From assembly GCA_963932465.1 (NCBI GenBank), contig CAWVRF010001068.1, forward strand, positions 1-64,000: a stretch of 64,000 nucleotides of DNA, read 5' to 3'. How positions within the stretch are numbered: the first letter of the stretch is position 1; each line of letters starts with the position of its first letter. Of this stretch, positions 44,062 through 54,206 are shown piece after piece. The position numbers were made by a program, and so were the translations under genes. A model generated the notes under the pieces. It had not been told where the DNA came from, searched no databases, and saw only the letters and a list, made by a program, of their open reading frames with translations. Source of the stretch: Maratus speciosus. Its lineage: Eukaryota > Arthropoda > Arachnida > Araneae > Salticidae.

Positions 44062-44667
44062 TCTAAGACTTTTCTGCACTTTATCATAATATATTTTGTT
44101 TCTTTCTCACATCAATATATTCAATTTCATTCTTATTTTTTCTCTACAATATTTGGCGCTTAGCGGAATTTTTCGGGCTCTTTAAAACAATGTCATGTAT
44201 GAGAAGCAATATTAAAATCTTTCCTATAAAATATACTATCAGAATCATTTCCATAAGAGTTACTTTAAGAATTTGTGTAGGTCATACAGCAGAATTTAGT
44301 AAACGAAGCTTCTAGGTGGAGAGCTTTACAAAGCGTATGAAATATCTGTTCAAAGACTATGTGCTTCAAACCAAAAGAAAGCACACAAAAATGACATGAG
44401 TTGAGTTGTTTTAATCTATCTTTAATTATTTGTCATACTTATTTTATAATCTAAAGTAATAACAAAAATGAATAAAAATAAATCCATCTATTAAGAAAAA
44501 CACTAATAAAGATAATTTATCTTTCTTAAAATTTACAAAATAACCTTAATTATAGCTAAAACTATTTCAAGAACTGTCCTAATAACGGAGAAAATAACTA
44601 AACTTTAATCATTTTGTTAGTTTTAGTTGTAACGCAGTTTTATATCAAACTATGGACAAAAGTGTTA

Positions 44668-44828
44668 GGCGCATCCCACACAGAGAAGACAAGCGACATG
44701 TAGTCGCAACATGTAGAGCAAAAACCGGTCGAAACGAAGGACGAAGTTGTTTCAAATCTGTTTTAAGCCAATTTTTCCAGTGAATTCAAGCGACATGTGT
44801 TATGTGTCGCAATAGTGTGGGATGCGCC
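44668..44828. mobile_element. PIF/Harbinger-like MITE
   Basis: 161 bp with perfect 14-bp inverted ends (GGCGCATCCCACAC and GTGTGGGATGCGCC) between TTA duplications (44665-44667 and 44829-44831). A TTA target is typical of PIF/Harbinger. GCGACATGT occurs twice inside. Confidence 0.8.
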
Positions 44829-45396
44829 TTATGTGTTACTCTTGTGACAGAGATGTATGTTACTCTTGTGACAACACCCCAGAGCCTATTCCGTGTATAG
44901 CATAGACAAAATATTTAATATAAAATCTTTCTTATACCTCAAAATCAGAGAGTTAGAAGTTTTGCCTGAAAATTTTAAGTAGTTTTTATAAAATTAAAAC
45001 TTTAATGTGTTTTCTGTTACTCTTGTGACATTTAATTATCAACTAATAAATAAAGTTAAAATTTCATCTAATATCTTAGATAAAACCTTTTAACTATGTA
45101 GATCTAACGGATATTATAATATCTTGTTATTTTCGATCCATAATAATTTCATTTAATGAACAGAAGTAAAAAACTATTCAACTCAATAAGTAGATTATTA
45201 TGCTCAACTGTAAATTAATTTTAATGCTGTCAGTTTCCAGCCTAGTTTCAGTGCAGACTTATTCTTATGAAATAAAAACTTACAAATTCATATACTGCAA
45301 CTCTTTAGCTTTAAATTGATGTATCACACATATATTTTCGTTTATAATAATTTTTTAGCAAAAATTTTCTATTGCCGTTTCCATATAATTACTTAA

Positions 45397-45830
45397 AACA
45401 TAATTTCTGAAAATGATCCAATTCCAGATTATGAAAAAGCAGGAGTTTATATAATTCCATTCAGCACAGAACATCAAAAACGTTTATTTTATATTGATAT
45501 AACATCTCGAAAATTTAAAGAATGGCTAAAAGAGTATTTATCTCCTATCAAGTTTAACAAACCAAGTACAGCTTTATCCAGATTTTATCAAAAAGAAAAT
45601 ACTATTAAGATAAACTTCGAAAAAGCTAAAATTATCATATCAACATCTAACCATTACTCTTCAATAAACCATGAATCCATTGAGATTTTACCTAGGAAAA
45701 TGAAGTTAGTAACGATGTTCTTTCTGATTATATTCCTCGATTTCATATAATATCCTAGGTATATCAAGAGCTCCTGAAAATATGAATTGATCTTTTCACC
45801 CCTTAGAGCAATGGACTGAACTTCCCTTGT
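45397..45830 (+). pseudogene. GIY-YIG endonuclease fragment, probably Penelope-like
   Basis: Open from 45397 to a TAA at 45748-45750 without a start codon. The frame reads IPDYEKAGVYIIPFS, then RLFYIDITSRKFKEWLKEYL, then KPSTALSRFYQKE and SINHESIEI. GVY plus YI(G)-x-T-x-R is the signature of GIY-YIG nucleases. Here the YIG glycine is Asp and the usual Arg before the LKE helix is Trp, so it is inactive. Near 45700 the text shifts frame (SNDVLSDYIPRFHII on the next frame). The arrangement resembles the endonuclease of Penelope-like elements, from a lineage different from the one at 6075. No reverse transcriptase was found beside it. Confidence 0.6.
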
Positions 45831-45941
45831 GCATGCGTAGTATTTTGTTTTGTTTATACTTATTTTTTCTATTCCAGCCAATCATCTTTTCCCCTTTAAA
45901 AAGGAATGCGTGTGAGTTCGAAAGATCTCAGGGTTATATTA

Positions 45942-46190
45942 ACTCGTTAAGCGCCACGTCAGCCACCGCTGGCTGACACTGAACTTTCCGTTTAAAACGC
46001 GTCATTCACCGAATGCTGACGTCTAAAATATGATATAAAACTAAAATATATATTTTTTAAGTAATTACTGAAAATTTATTTTAAATTTACCTACCTTTTA
46101 TTTATTACAGGATTATACTTTCTTTAAAATTACTTAAAACATTGTAAATTTTCCAGCGCTTTAGTGTCAGTCGCCCTGGCACTCAACGTG
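45942..46190. mobile_element. piggyBac-type MITE
   Basis: 249 bp between TTAA tetranucleotides (45938-45941 and 46191-46194). The ends are CTCGTTAAGCGCCACGTCAG and, inverted, CACGTTGAGTGCCAGGGCGA. TTAA targets with such ends are typical of piggyBac. A short hairpin (TCAGCCACCGCTGGCTGA) lies next to the left end. Confidence 0.75.
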
Positions 46191-46339
46191 TTAAATAACA
46201 CTTTTATGTATTTGTATTAATTTTTAAGTAATTATTTTAAGTAACGTTTTAAAGAAAATTATGCGATCGATTGTTTATTTCTGAGATAAAGTAACAGATC
46301 AGAAAAGGTTTATAAGAAAGACTTTTTAAGAAGTAAAAC

Positions 46340-46990
46340 TTGATAATCTTGAAGGGAGGGGATGTGCTGGTAAAGAGGAAAATATTTTTATTTGGCGAGG
46401 GGAATTCATTAAAAGACTTATTTATTTTCCTCACTCAATATTTACAAATAGGACACAAAAAGTAGAACAAAAGATTTAAAAACATTAAATTTTGTGTGAT
46501 TGGTTAGAAAGGAGAACGAGAAACGTCAGATTTGATGGAGAAAAAAATTATGTGACGGATTATTATATAACAGGTGAGAATAATTTTTAAAAAACGAGTT
46601 TTAGGGTTTTAAAATTTACGGAGCTAAGATGGCAAAAGGGTAGATTTTTGGGGTGTGGAGGAGATAGGGCAGAGTTTATTAAATAATTTATTATTTATTT
46701 ACCTTAATAAATATTTATAAATAGGTTTAAAAAACCCTACACTAAGGAGTTTTAAAGACTTTAAATTTTATGTGCTTGGCAAGAGAAAAGTGAGGGGGCA
46801 AAAACGAAAGTCCAATTTCGAGCGGGGGGGGGGGAGAAATATTTATAGTTGCTTATTTAATGTTACAATAAAAGAACAAATAGAGCAGATAAATATTCTT
46901 AAAAACAAAGAGTTTTAAAGATTTTAATTTTTGGATTTTGTGGGGCCTGAAAGGGGAGGGGAAAGGAGAAAGTGATTTTTTTAGGGGGTC
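46340..46990. repeat. Purine-rich degenerate repeat, copy group 2
   Basis: About three to four units like those at 40641-41110: TTTACAAATAGGACAC, then AAAGATTTAAAAACATTAAATTTTGTG, then a G-rich segment. It includes a G-run at 46825-46835. Non-coding. Confidence 0.45.
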
Positions 46991-47320
46991 GGAATTTAGA
47001 TATAATTTTAACGAAGATTTTAGGATCGATTATTCATTGTGCAATGAAATAAAGGGTGCAATGAAATAAATTTTGAGTTTTTATCAGTCCGGATATGGGA
47101 GAGTATGGATATAAGAGGGTACTGTATGCACACCTACACATATGTATCTGATCTGTATCTATGAAAAAATACTCAAGTTCTTTTGTGCCTAAGAATATAA
47201 ATTGTGATAGTTTAATGTATGAAACTTATGGAAATTAAACATGCTAAATGTGATGTTAAATTCAGTAAAGTTTAGTGCAGTTTATTAAATTATGTGTTGT
47301 TTATTTTTTTCTGTTTTTAG
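46991..47320. other. Probable intron or 5' region of the zinc-finger gene
   Basis: No repeat was recognised. It ends in a strong acceptor (TTATTTTTTTCTGTTTTTAG at 47301-47320) that opens the zinc-finger exon. Confidence 0.45.
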
Positions 47321-47457
47321 ATTCTAAGGTAGCTAAATCTTTTTTACTGAAGTTCAACAAGTCATTTCCTTAGATGACAATTGCGACAATCTCCTCATAG
47401 TGATACTTTGAAGAAGTTTCTGTTATCGTCTGAAACAAAACTGATTCACTGAAGAAA

Positions 47458-48390
47458 ATGTCATCGATTTCAGAAGAAAATTCTAGTGAACAGCACTTTG
47501 TTCCTCAAAAGGGTGAAAAAGAAAAACATTCTTACTTTGATACAGAAGAAAAATCTTTTATTTGTGAAGTATGTTTAAAAGCATTTTCTAAGAATAGTAA
47601 TCTAAGAAGACACATCTTGACACATGAAGATGAAAAACCCTTTGTTTGTGAACTATGTTCCAAAGGATTCTCTCAGTATGGTAATCTAAAAAGACACCTC
47701 TTGACTCATACAGGAGAAAAACCTTTTGCTTGTGAAGTATGCTTCAAAACGTTTTCTAGAAATAGTATTCTAAGAAGACATCTTTTGGCTCATACAGGAG
47801 AAAAAACTTTTATTTGTGGAGTATGTTCTAAAGGATTTTCTGATAATACAAGTCTAAGAAGACATCTATTGATTCCCACTGGAGAGAAACTCTTTGTTTG
47901 TGAAATGTGTTCCAAAGGATTTTCTCAGAATTGTCATCTAAGAAGACATCTTTTAAGTCATAAGGGTGAAAAACCCTTTGTTTGTGAAATATGTTCCAAA
48001 GCATTTTCTTGTAAACGACATCTAAGATTACATCTCTTGATTCATACAGGTGAAAAACCTTTTGTTTGTGAAATATGTTCGAAAGGATTTTCTCAGAATG
48101 GTCATCTAAGAAACCATCTCTTGACGCATGCAGGAGAAAAATCTTTTGCTTGTGAAGTATGCTTCAAAACGTTTTCTAGGAATAGTATTCTAAGAACGCA
48201 TCTCTTGATTCATACAGGTGAAAAACCATTTGTTTGTGAAATATGTTCCAAAAGATTTTCTCATAACAGTTATTTAAGAACCCATCTCTTGACGCATACT
48301 GGAGAAAAACCCTTTGTTTGTGAAATATGTTACAAAGGATTTTCTCAGAATAGCAATCTAAGAACTCATCTCTTGACGCATACAGGATAA
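47458..48390 (+). CDS. C2H2 zinc-finger protein, ten fingers, probably truncated
   Basis: 310 residues in one exon that begins after an acceptor at 47320. The ATG has a GAAAATGT context and an upstream stop in frame. A 34-residue Ser/Glu-rich leader is followed by ten tandem C2H2 fingers (about residues 36-308) joined by TGEKPF-type linkers, as in DNA-binding transcription regulators of the nucleus. Finger 4 has lost its last His (HLLIP). Finger 1 has an EDEKPF linker. Fingers 3 and 8 are near-identical (SRNSILR), showing internal duplication. The frame stops inside the next linker: TGE would require GAA where TAA stands. Decayed finger sequence follows, so the ancestral protein had about twelve fingers. 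It may still be functional with ten. Target unknown; no KRAB or ZAD domain in this exon. Confidence 0.88.
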   Translation: MSSISEENSSEQHFVPQKGEKEKHSYFDTEEKSFICEVCLKAFSKNSNLRRHILTHEDEKPFVCELCSKGFSQYGNLKRHLLTHTGEKPFACEVCFKTFSRNSILRRHLLAHTGEKTFICGVCSKGFSDNTSLRRHLLIPTGEKLFVCEMCSKGFSQNCHLRRHLLSHKGEKPFVCEICSKAFSCKRHLRLHLLIHTGEKPFVCEICSKGFSQNGHLRNHLLTHAGEKSFACEVCFKTFSRNSILRTHLLIHTGEKPFVCEICSKRFSHNSYLRTHLLTHTGEKPFVCEICYKGFSQNSNLRTHLLTHTG

Positions 48391-48545
48391 AAGCCTTGTG
48401 TTTGTGACATGTAGGATTTTCTCAGAATGGTAGTTTAATAGCCCATCGCTTGACTCTTTTGAGAAAAGAAATAGCTTTGTTTGTAAAGTATGTTCCAAAG
48501 TATTATCTGATAACCATTATTTTAAAAAAAGTTGTCTCATACCAA
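48391..48545 (+). pseudogene. Decayed 3' fingers of the zinc-finger gene
   Basis: Beyond the stop the sequence still resembles fingers. An eleventh finger has a deletion of about 7 bases around 48411. A twelfth is readable in another frame as NSFVCKVCSKVLSDN with the His region lost. This shows that the stop is secondary and the downstream part is no longer under selection. Confidence 0.75.
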
Positions 48546-49355
48546 ATGGACAATTCCTGAAAATCTCCTTATGTTTATTTCCAAAAATGAGTATGGACCC
48601 TGTATATGTAATTTCATTTACTATTGTCACTTTTTATGTTTTAGCATTTAGTAATAAGTTAAAAAAATTACTTCTTCCATGGCTTAGTGTCGTTTTGATA
48701 ATAAGCAAATAACTCTGGACATATTCATTCGATTTCAGTAAAACTTTGTGGTAGTTGCTTTTAATTTTTTTAATTCACTGTAAAGTAGAGATAGGAAATT
48801 GAGTTACTTTTGGTTATCAGGTTACATCGTTCTATACTTGCACATGTAACAACTTTCAACAACCTGTTATTTTTGTAACGTCTAATTGATGATTATGCTG
48901 TCGACAGGCATTTTAATTAGAAACCCTTTAAAGAAAATATCTTAAATAATTTTGAGACCTTAGTATAGACGCTGTTTTGGTTGAGATAAATCAATACCAT
49001 TAAAATCAGCTTGTGGTTAAAAACTTAATTTTTGCAAGACCAAAACTTACCTAGTTATGATACTTTGCATTTCACGCATTATCAGCGTTTTCTGGCAGTA
49101 AAAATACGTTTTTCCACGTTGAAAATTCCCAAGTATCACTCAGTAAGATTTCCAATAGAATAACAGTTTTTTTGCTGGTTTACTTGTTACAACACAGAGA
49201 ATTTTTTTATAAATAAAAGATACAGGAAATTGTATAACTTACAGAACATTGTATAAAATTTGTAATTTCTTAACTATTTAAAAAATAATTATTTTAATGC
49301 AAATTGATTTTTATATGATGGAGAACAAAATTAAAAACATTTTTGCAATTGGTAC
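48546..49355. other. Spacer after the zinc-finger gene
   Basis: No gene or repeat recognised. It presumably holds the 3' UTR of the zinc-finger gene, but I see no clear AATAAA close to the stop codon. Confidence 0.35.
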
Positions 49356-49800
49356 TGTAACGACCGAAGGGAACTCGCAAAGATTTTCGATCTTCTGAGT
49401 CGCCGGACTAGCTTTGGCCTAGCGTTTGTCCACGCCTAGAAATTGTTGTTTGATGGTCGGTTGTTCTAGACCGATAAGCCGTGCTGCCACGTCGGAGAGG
49501 AAAAGAAATTCGATATGCGAAAGGAATGAAGTGGAGCGAAGAGAACTGATTTGTGGAAGGCTGAAGACGTGGGTTTTTTTCGGAAAGATAGGATGGACAT
49601 GTTGGATTTTGACTGTGTTTTTAAAGTGATAGACTTTTGGAGATGTGCTGTAAAGTGATACCTTTTGCTTTTAGAGTGACGGTGTTTGTTTTAAGATTTG
49701 AGGATGTTTTATTTTGTAAAGGTGAACTCTTGAATAAAGTACTTCGATGTTTAAGCGTCGTTTACTAAGTGCTACCCAGGAACCGGATGAAATCGTTACA
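49356..49800 (+). repeat. Gypsy 5' LTR
   Basis: 445 bp with TG...CA ends. AATAAA lies near 49734. The body is about 95% identical by eye to the 3' LTR apart from a length difference caused by an internal duplication in the latter. Confidence 0.88.
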
Positions 49801-50141
49801 GTATAAAGTGATATGTATTAAGTGGAGGTTCTACCTAGATAGTTTTCGGTAAAGGGAAGAAATAAAAGGTATGTCATTCCTCTTTCTTCCATTACAGTAC
49901 AGTGTGCCATTAGTGCTTGTAGTTTTAGATATTTATAATTTGGGAAATTGAATTTATTTTGGGGGATTTTGTGTCAAACTGGCCTCCGATATTACATTTA
50001 TATAGCGTTTCACAAATGCCAGCCTGTATTTCATATGTTTATTCAGAAACTCTAAATTCTGGATTTATAATTGTAGTGGATAAAAAAATGTATTTTATGG
50101 ATTAAGTAAAATTTTGAAACTTGAGAGATCTATGAACTAAA

Positions 50142-50571
50142 GTGTTTAAGGCCAAACTGGTTTAATGGTTGAATGAAATCAAACTGATTTTAAGTTAATT
50201 TTCTTCTGTATTTAAAGGAAGTAGTTTTAAAACCAAGCTGGTTTAATGGTTGAATGAAATCAAACTGATTTTAAGTTAATCTTGTTCTGTATTTAAAGGA
50301 AGTAGTTTTAAAACCAAACTGGTTTAATGGTTGGATGAAATAAAACTGATTTTAAGTTAATTGTGTTTTGTATTTAAAAAGATATAGTGTTTAAAACCAA
50401 ACTGGTTTAAAGGTTGGATGAAATCAAACTGAATTTAAGGTAATTGTGTTTTGTATTTAAAAATATAGTGTTTAAGGCCAAACTGCTTTAATGGCTGGAT
50501 GAAATCAAACTGATTTTGAGTTAATTGTGTTTGTATTGTAAAAAAGTATAGAACTGCTAATACCAAACTGG
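50142..50571 (+). repeat. 81-bp tandem repeat in the Gypsy 5' leader
   Basis: Five copies plus a partial sixth. The word CCAAACTGGTTTAATGGTTG begins units at 50151, 50232, 50313, 50396 and 50477, with a partial at 50562. Period 81-85 bp. It lies between the 5' LTR and gag and has no coding role. Confidence 0.85.
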
Positions 50572-50900
50572 CGAATTTATTAATTGATTTGAATGCGTGT
50601 AAAAAGTGGTTTAAAAGGTTTGTGATTTCAGAAATTGAAATATAGTCTTAAAGTTTTATTGAACTAGTGTATTTAAAAAAAAAGAATTGGTATATTTATG
50701 ATTGAACTGATGTGCTTTAAATATTTAAAGTTAATTGTTTGCTTTAAAAATGTACTTATGCCTTAATTTGGTGATTTTTATTATTCTGAGTAAATAAATT
50801 TTGATAGCGTACTGATTTAACTTCGGTTAGTTTGTTGGGTGTCCGTTGCTCTGAAAGAGTGTTTGAACTACGTATTAGAGTGCAGAAACTGAATTTTAAG

Positions 50901-51854
50901 ATGGCATATTTTGGAAAAGGCCGAAAAGAGGACCTGAAAGTTGTAACAGTGGAATTGGGGGAGGAAATTAACGATGATATGCGAATCGTTGATTTACGTG
51001 AGCTAATAACGAAAAGTGCAAATTATGATGAAGATTTTGTAAGGGAAATGCTTTTGACAGTTGTAAATGAAAAACTTAAGCGAAAACAGATGGAGGAGAG
51101 AGAGAGAGAGTTGAGAAAGAGAGGTCGGCTGAAAGAAAGTTTCAATTAGAAAAAACAGAGATTGGAGTTACAATTAAAGGAGAGTAAAAGCTCTGATGAT
51201 TCGGTTATATCTAAATTGGGTTTTGAATCGAGAGTGGAGAATCAGAAATTGATGCCGAAATTTGACGTGAAGGAAGATGATATCAGTTTGTTCTTGGAAC
51301 TTTTTGAGCGACAAGCAAAGGTTCTTAACATTCTCCCCGAAAAGTGGGTTACTCAATTAATTGGTGTTTTACCATCTGAAATTTCACAACTTATAGCTCG
51401 GAAACAGGTAGAAAATGCTAGTTAATATCAATATGTTAATACAGTATTACTGAAGCGTTTTAAACTGAGCCCAGAAAAGTTTCGTCAGAACTTTGTAAAA
51501 ACTCAAAAATCAACCGATAGTACTTGGCATGGCTTTTACTATGAGATAAAAAAATATTTAGAGGGTTGGTTGAATGGATTGAAGATAGAGACTTGTGATG
51601 AATTGAAAGATTTAATTATTGTTGAGCAAATAAAAAAGAGGGCACCGCCTGAATTTAAGGATAGATTTTTGGATCACTGGACAACTATAATTTCGCCAGT
51701 TGACCTTGTAACTAAGATTGAAGAGTTTGAAGATGTAAGAAGGTGTGTTCGTATTAAAGATTCGATGAGTTATGAGAATCGAAGTGAGAAAAACCATGGC
51801 ATTCGAAGCCGTAGAAAGGAAATAACCAGAGAAATGAACGTGTGCAAGATGTAG
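50901..51854 (+). pseudogene. Gypsy gag with SCAN-like capsid region, two stops
   Basis: The frame opens at an ATG in good context (AAGATGG, MAYFGKGRKEDLK). It is interrupted by an in-frame TAG at 51147 and TAA at 51423 before ending at 51854. After an N-terminal coiled, Glu/Arg-rich stretch comes a capsid region (FDVKEDDISLFLELFER, EKWVTQLIGVLPSEISQLI). A SCAN-like C-terminal capsid segment follows (LKRFKLSPEKFRQNF, GWLNGLKIETCDELKDLIIV). This type of gag is known from Gmr1-like Gypsy elements, the source of vertebrate SCAN domains. The stops make it non-functional. Confidence 0.8.
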
Positions 51855-52567
51855 AAGATAAGGAAAACTATTTTAATGGTCGGAAGCCTGAACCCAATTT
51901 TGATAGAAGAAGACAGAGTTGTTTTGAATGCGGGGATTCAAATCATTTTAGGCCTCAGTGTCCTAGACTTACAAATAAAGTTGAAACAGGAACTGTAAAT
52001 CATGTTCGAAATAGAACTGATGATGAATTATTTGCACCGTACACGATTTCTGGAAGGATAAATGGGATTCATATTCCAATCTTAAGAGACACTGGAGCAA
52101 CAGTCGATATTTTGTGTGAAAGGTATGTTTCGCCTGAAAGTATGACAGGAAAATATGTGTGGGTGCAGCATTTGTTGAACCACCGAATGACACGCTTGCC
52201 TATGGCCGAATTTGAAATTGAGTGTGAATTGGCTCATGTTAAGACTAAGGCAGCAGTTATCAGAAATGGTCTGGATCCGGGGAGATATATTCTTGGAAAA
52301 AGAACTGCTGCATTGTTAAAAGAGAATTATCAGCTTCAGTTTTTAGGTGACAGTGGAAAGAAAAGAGGAACTGTGACTACAATAGTGACACAAGCACAGT
52401 GGCGAAAGCCACTTGCTAAAAAGAGAGAGTTAGTAACTGTTGAAAAGAAGAAATTTGAATTTTCGGCAGAGACAGAGGTTGATAGAGAATTTGAAAAAGG
52501 CCTTCCGGACGTAAAAGTTAAACTTGTGGAAGAAAACTATTGGTTAAGGAGGATGTTAAAGAGATAG
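51842..52567 (+). pseudogene. Gypsy nucleocapsid knuckle and aspartic protease
   Basis: It is in a different frame from gag and overlaps its end. A single zinc knuckle (CFECGDSNHFRPQCP, about residues 28-42) is followed by a retropepsin-like protease with LRDTGATVDIL carrying the DTG active site (about 84-94), then a basic linker. The frame ends at 52567. The gag/pro overlap could be a frameshift site or decay; with the stops upstream this cannot be told. Confidence 0.75.
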
Positions 52568-53361
52568 AGAGGGAGGTGAATTTGCCTATGGTTCCTGATT
52601 ATACTGATGAAATTTTGTTGGATCTTGTGTGTCTGTTTAAAGAAGTTTCTGCGAGAGGCCAGAGAAAATTAAGTATTGATGATGTTGATAAGGCAAAAGA
52701 AGAGGAGTTGGTGAATGGACAAAAAGAGAAATTGGAATTTACTGTAAAAATGAAGGAGAAGGGAGATGAGTGTTCGGATGTAAATTGTAAAGTTTTGCCG
52801 GAGGTTGTGGAAACTGAAACTATTTTGGATTTGATGATAGTGGAATCGAATAGATTTGCTGAAGAGCAACAGAAGAATAAAGAATTGACTCCATGGTTTG
52901 TATTGGCCAAAAATACTGAAACAGAATCGAAAGAATTTAGAATAGTGGAGGAAATGGTAGAATTGGTGAAAACTTGTGATGCTTACCAGAGAGCTGGAAA
53001 ACCTAATGACAAGAAAAAGGCTCCGTTGACTGTGGTATACGTGGTATCTAAAAACATTAGCGGGATAAATGTAGATGCTTGTGGAACTTTACCTGTCACA
53101 CCAAATGGAAATCGGTATTTGATTGCAGCTATGTGTACGGCATCCAGCTACCTCGATGCAGTACCAGTGGTAAATGCTGAATTGACGTCTATAATTGATG
53201 TAATATTGGATATATTCAGTCGAATGAGATTTCCAAAGGAAAAACAGACTGAACAGGAACTCTCATTAATGAGTAAATTGATTGTGGGGTTCTTCCAGGG
53301 ATTTAGAAGTAAAACGGTGTTGAACTTGTCTACTTGTAGACCGAAAAGGCTGACTGTATAA
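52540..53361 (+). pseudogene. Gypsy pol remnant: integrase part only
   Basis: A 273-codon frame. Its first 130 residues are acidic linker without any reverse transcriptase motif. Integrase text then begins: CDAYQRAGKPNDKKKAPL, then INVDACGTLPVTPNGNRYL carrying the first catalytic Asp, and IFSRMRFPKEKQTEQ. At the last, the second catalytic Asp is expected but Glu stands there. It stops before the catalytic Glu region. RT and RNase H have been removed by internal deletion, so the element is defective. Confidence 0.75.
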
Positions 53362-54206
53362 TGCAGGAGACCGAACAAGAGTGTTAAAAGATTGTCAGAA
53401 ATAAATGATGTTGTTAATTTCGAGAGGAAAAAGGTAGAGATGAAATCGAGGAAAAAGAGACTGATGAATCATAAGAAAAGAAGAAAATTTCAAAATGTAG
53501 TCACTCTGAGCCGGCCCCATACCCATACCCATACCCATACTCATATATTGAGTATTATTTATTAAGTTTATAAATTCTATATATTAAAGTGGTATTGGTA
53601 GCATGAAAAAAAGTGTATATATTATGTTTATTTATTGTCAGTATTAGAAAAATATAGAAATAATTTTGAACTGTTAATTTATGATTTAATGTCTATTAGT
53701 TCGCAATTTTATGATTATGTATTAAAGAAGTTGTTTTGTTAGTAAGAAAAGAAAAAAATGCTAAATATTTTTACTTTGTATCACGTTAAGTTTACGTAAA
53801 AAAGAAAAAAAACTGTTAATTGTATTGAAATTTTAAGAAAATTACCTTGCTTATAATTTTGTCTGAAGTTATAAGAAATTTTGTGTATTTGAAATGTGGT
53901 AAATTAGAGTAACATTTATATAGTGTAGTTTAAGTATCTGTATTATTTCTGGCATGTTGTGAATTGCTATATTTTCGCGTTTCAAAATTTTGCTAGTGAC
54001 TTTAAAATTTAAAGAATTTTGTTTAGGGCGGCACATGACTGTGATAGATAGGAACGGGCGAAATGATATGTTTTTGACAAAAATTAACAAGTTGTTCCTG
54101 AACATTTTGAAAAAAAAAACTTGGTGTTCAGCGGAACTTGTCGCAACTATTATTTCTTCTCCATGACCCCGTTTGAACATGTCCAAAATTTGGGGGGGGA
54201 GGAGTC
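53362..54206 (+). other. Gypsy 3' internal region with microsatellite and polypurine tract
   Basis: Non-coding. It holds CCCATA repeats at about 53517-53541 and a polypurine tract of G-run then AGGAG at 54192-54204, two bases before the 3' LTR, where plus-strand priming would occur. Confidence 0.7.

Larger units (their letters stand above)
41241..45029 (+). repeat. Recurring 15-nt motif TGTTACTCTTGTGAC (six sites)
   Basis: Sites at 41241-41254 (one base short, with TTAAT for TTACT), 41416-41430, 41642-41656, 44834-44848, 44858-44872 and 45015-45029. The five full sites are identical across 15 bases while their flanks are unrelated. The motif is a partial inverted repeat (TGTTAC and GTGACA). 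The site at 41642 was hit by the SINE, whose target duplication copies CTTGTGACATTTT. Confidence 0.6.

Noticed and set aside
53517..53541. CCCATA repeats as a possible telomeric or regulatory array
   Set aside because: About four imperfect copies inside the Gypsy 3' region; a simple microsatellite is enough.
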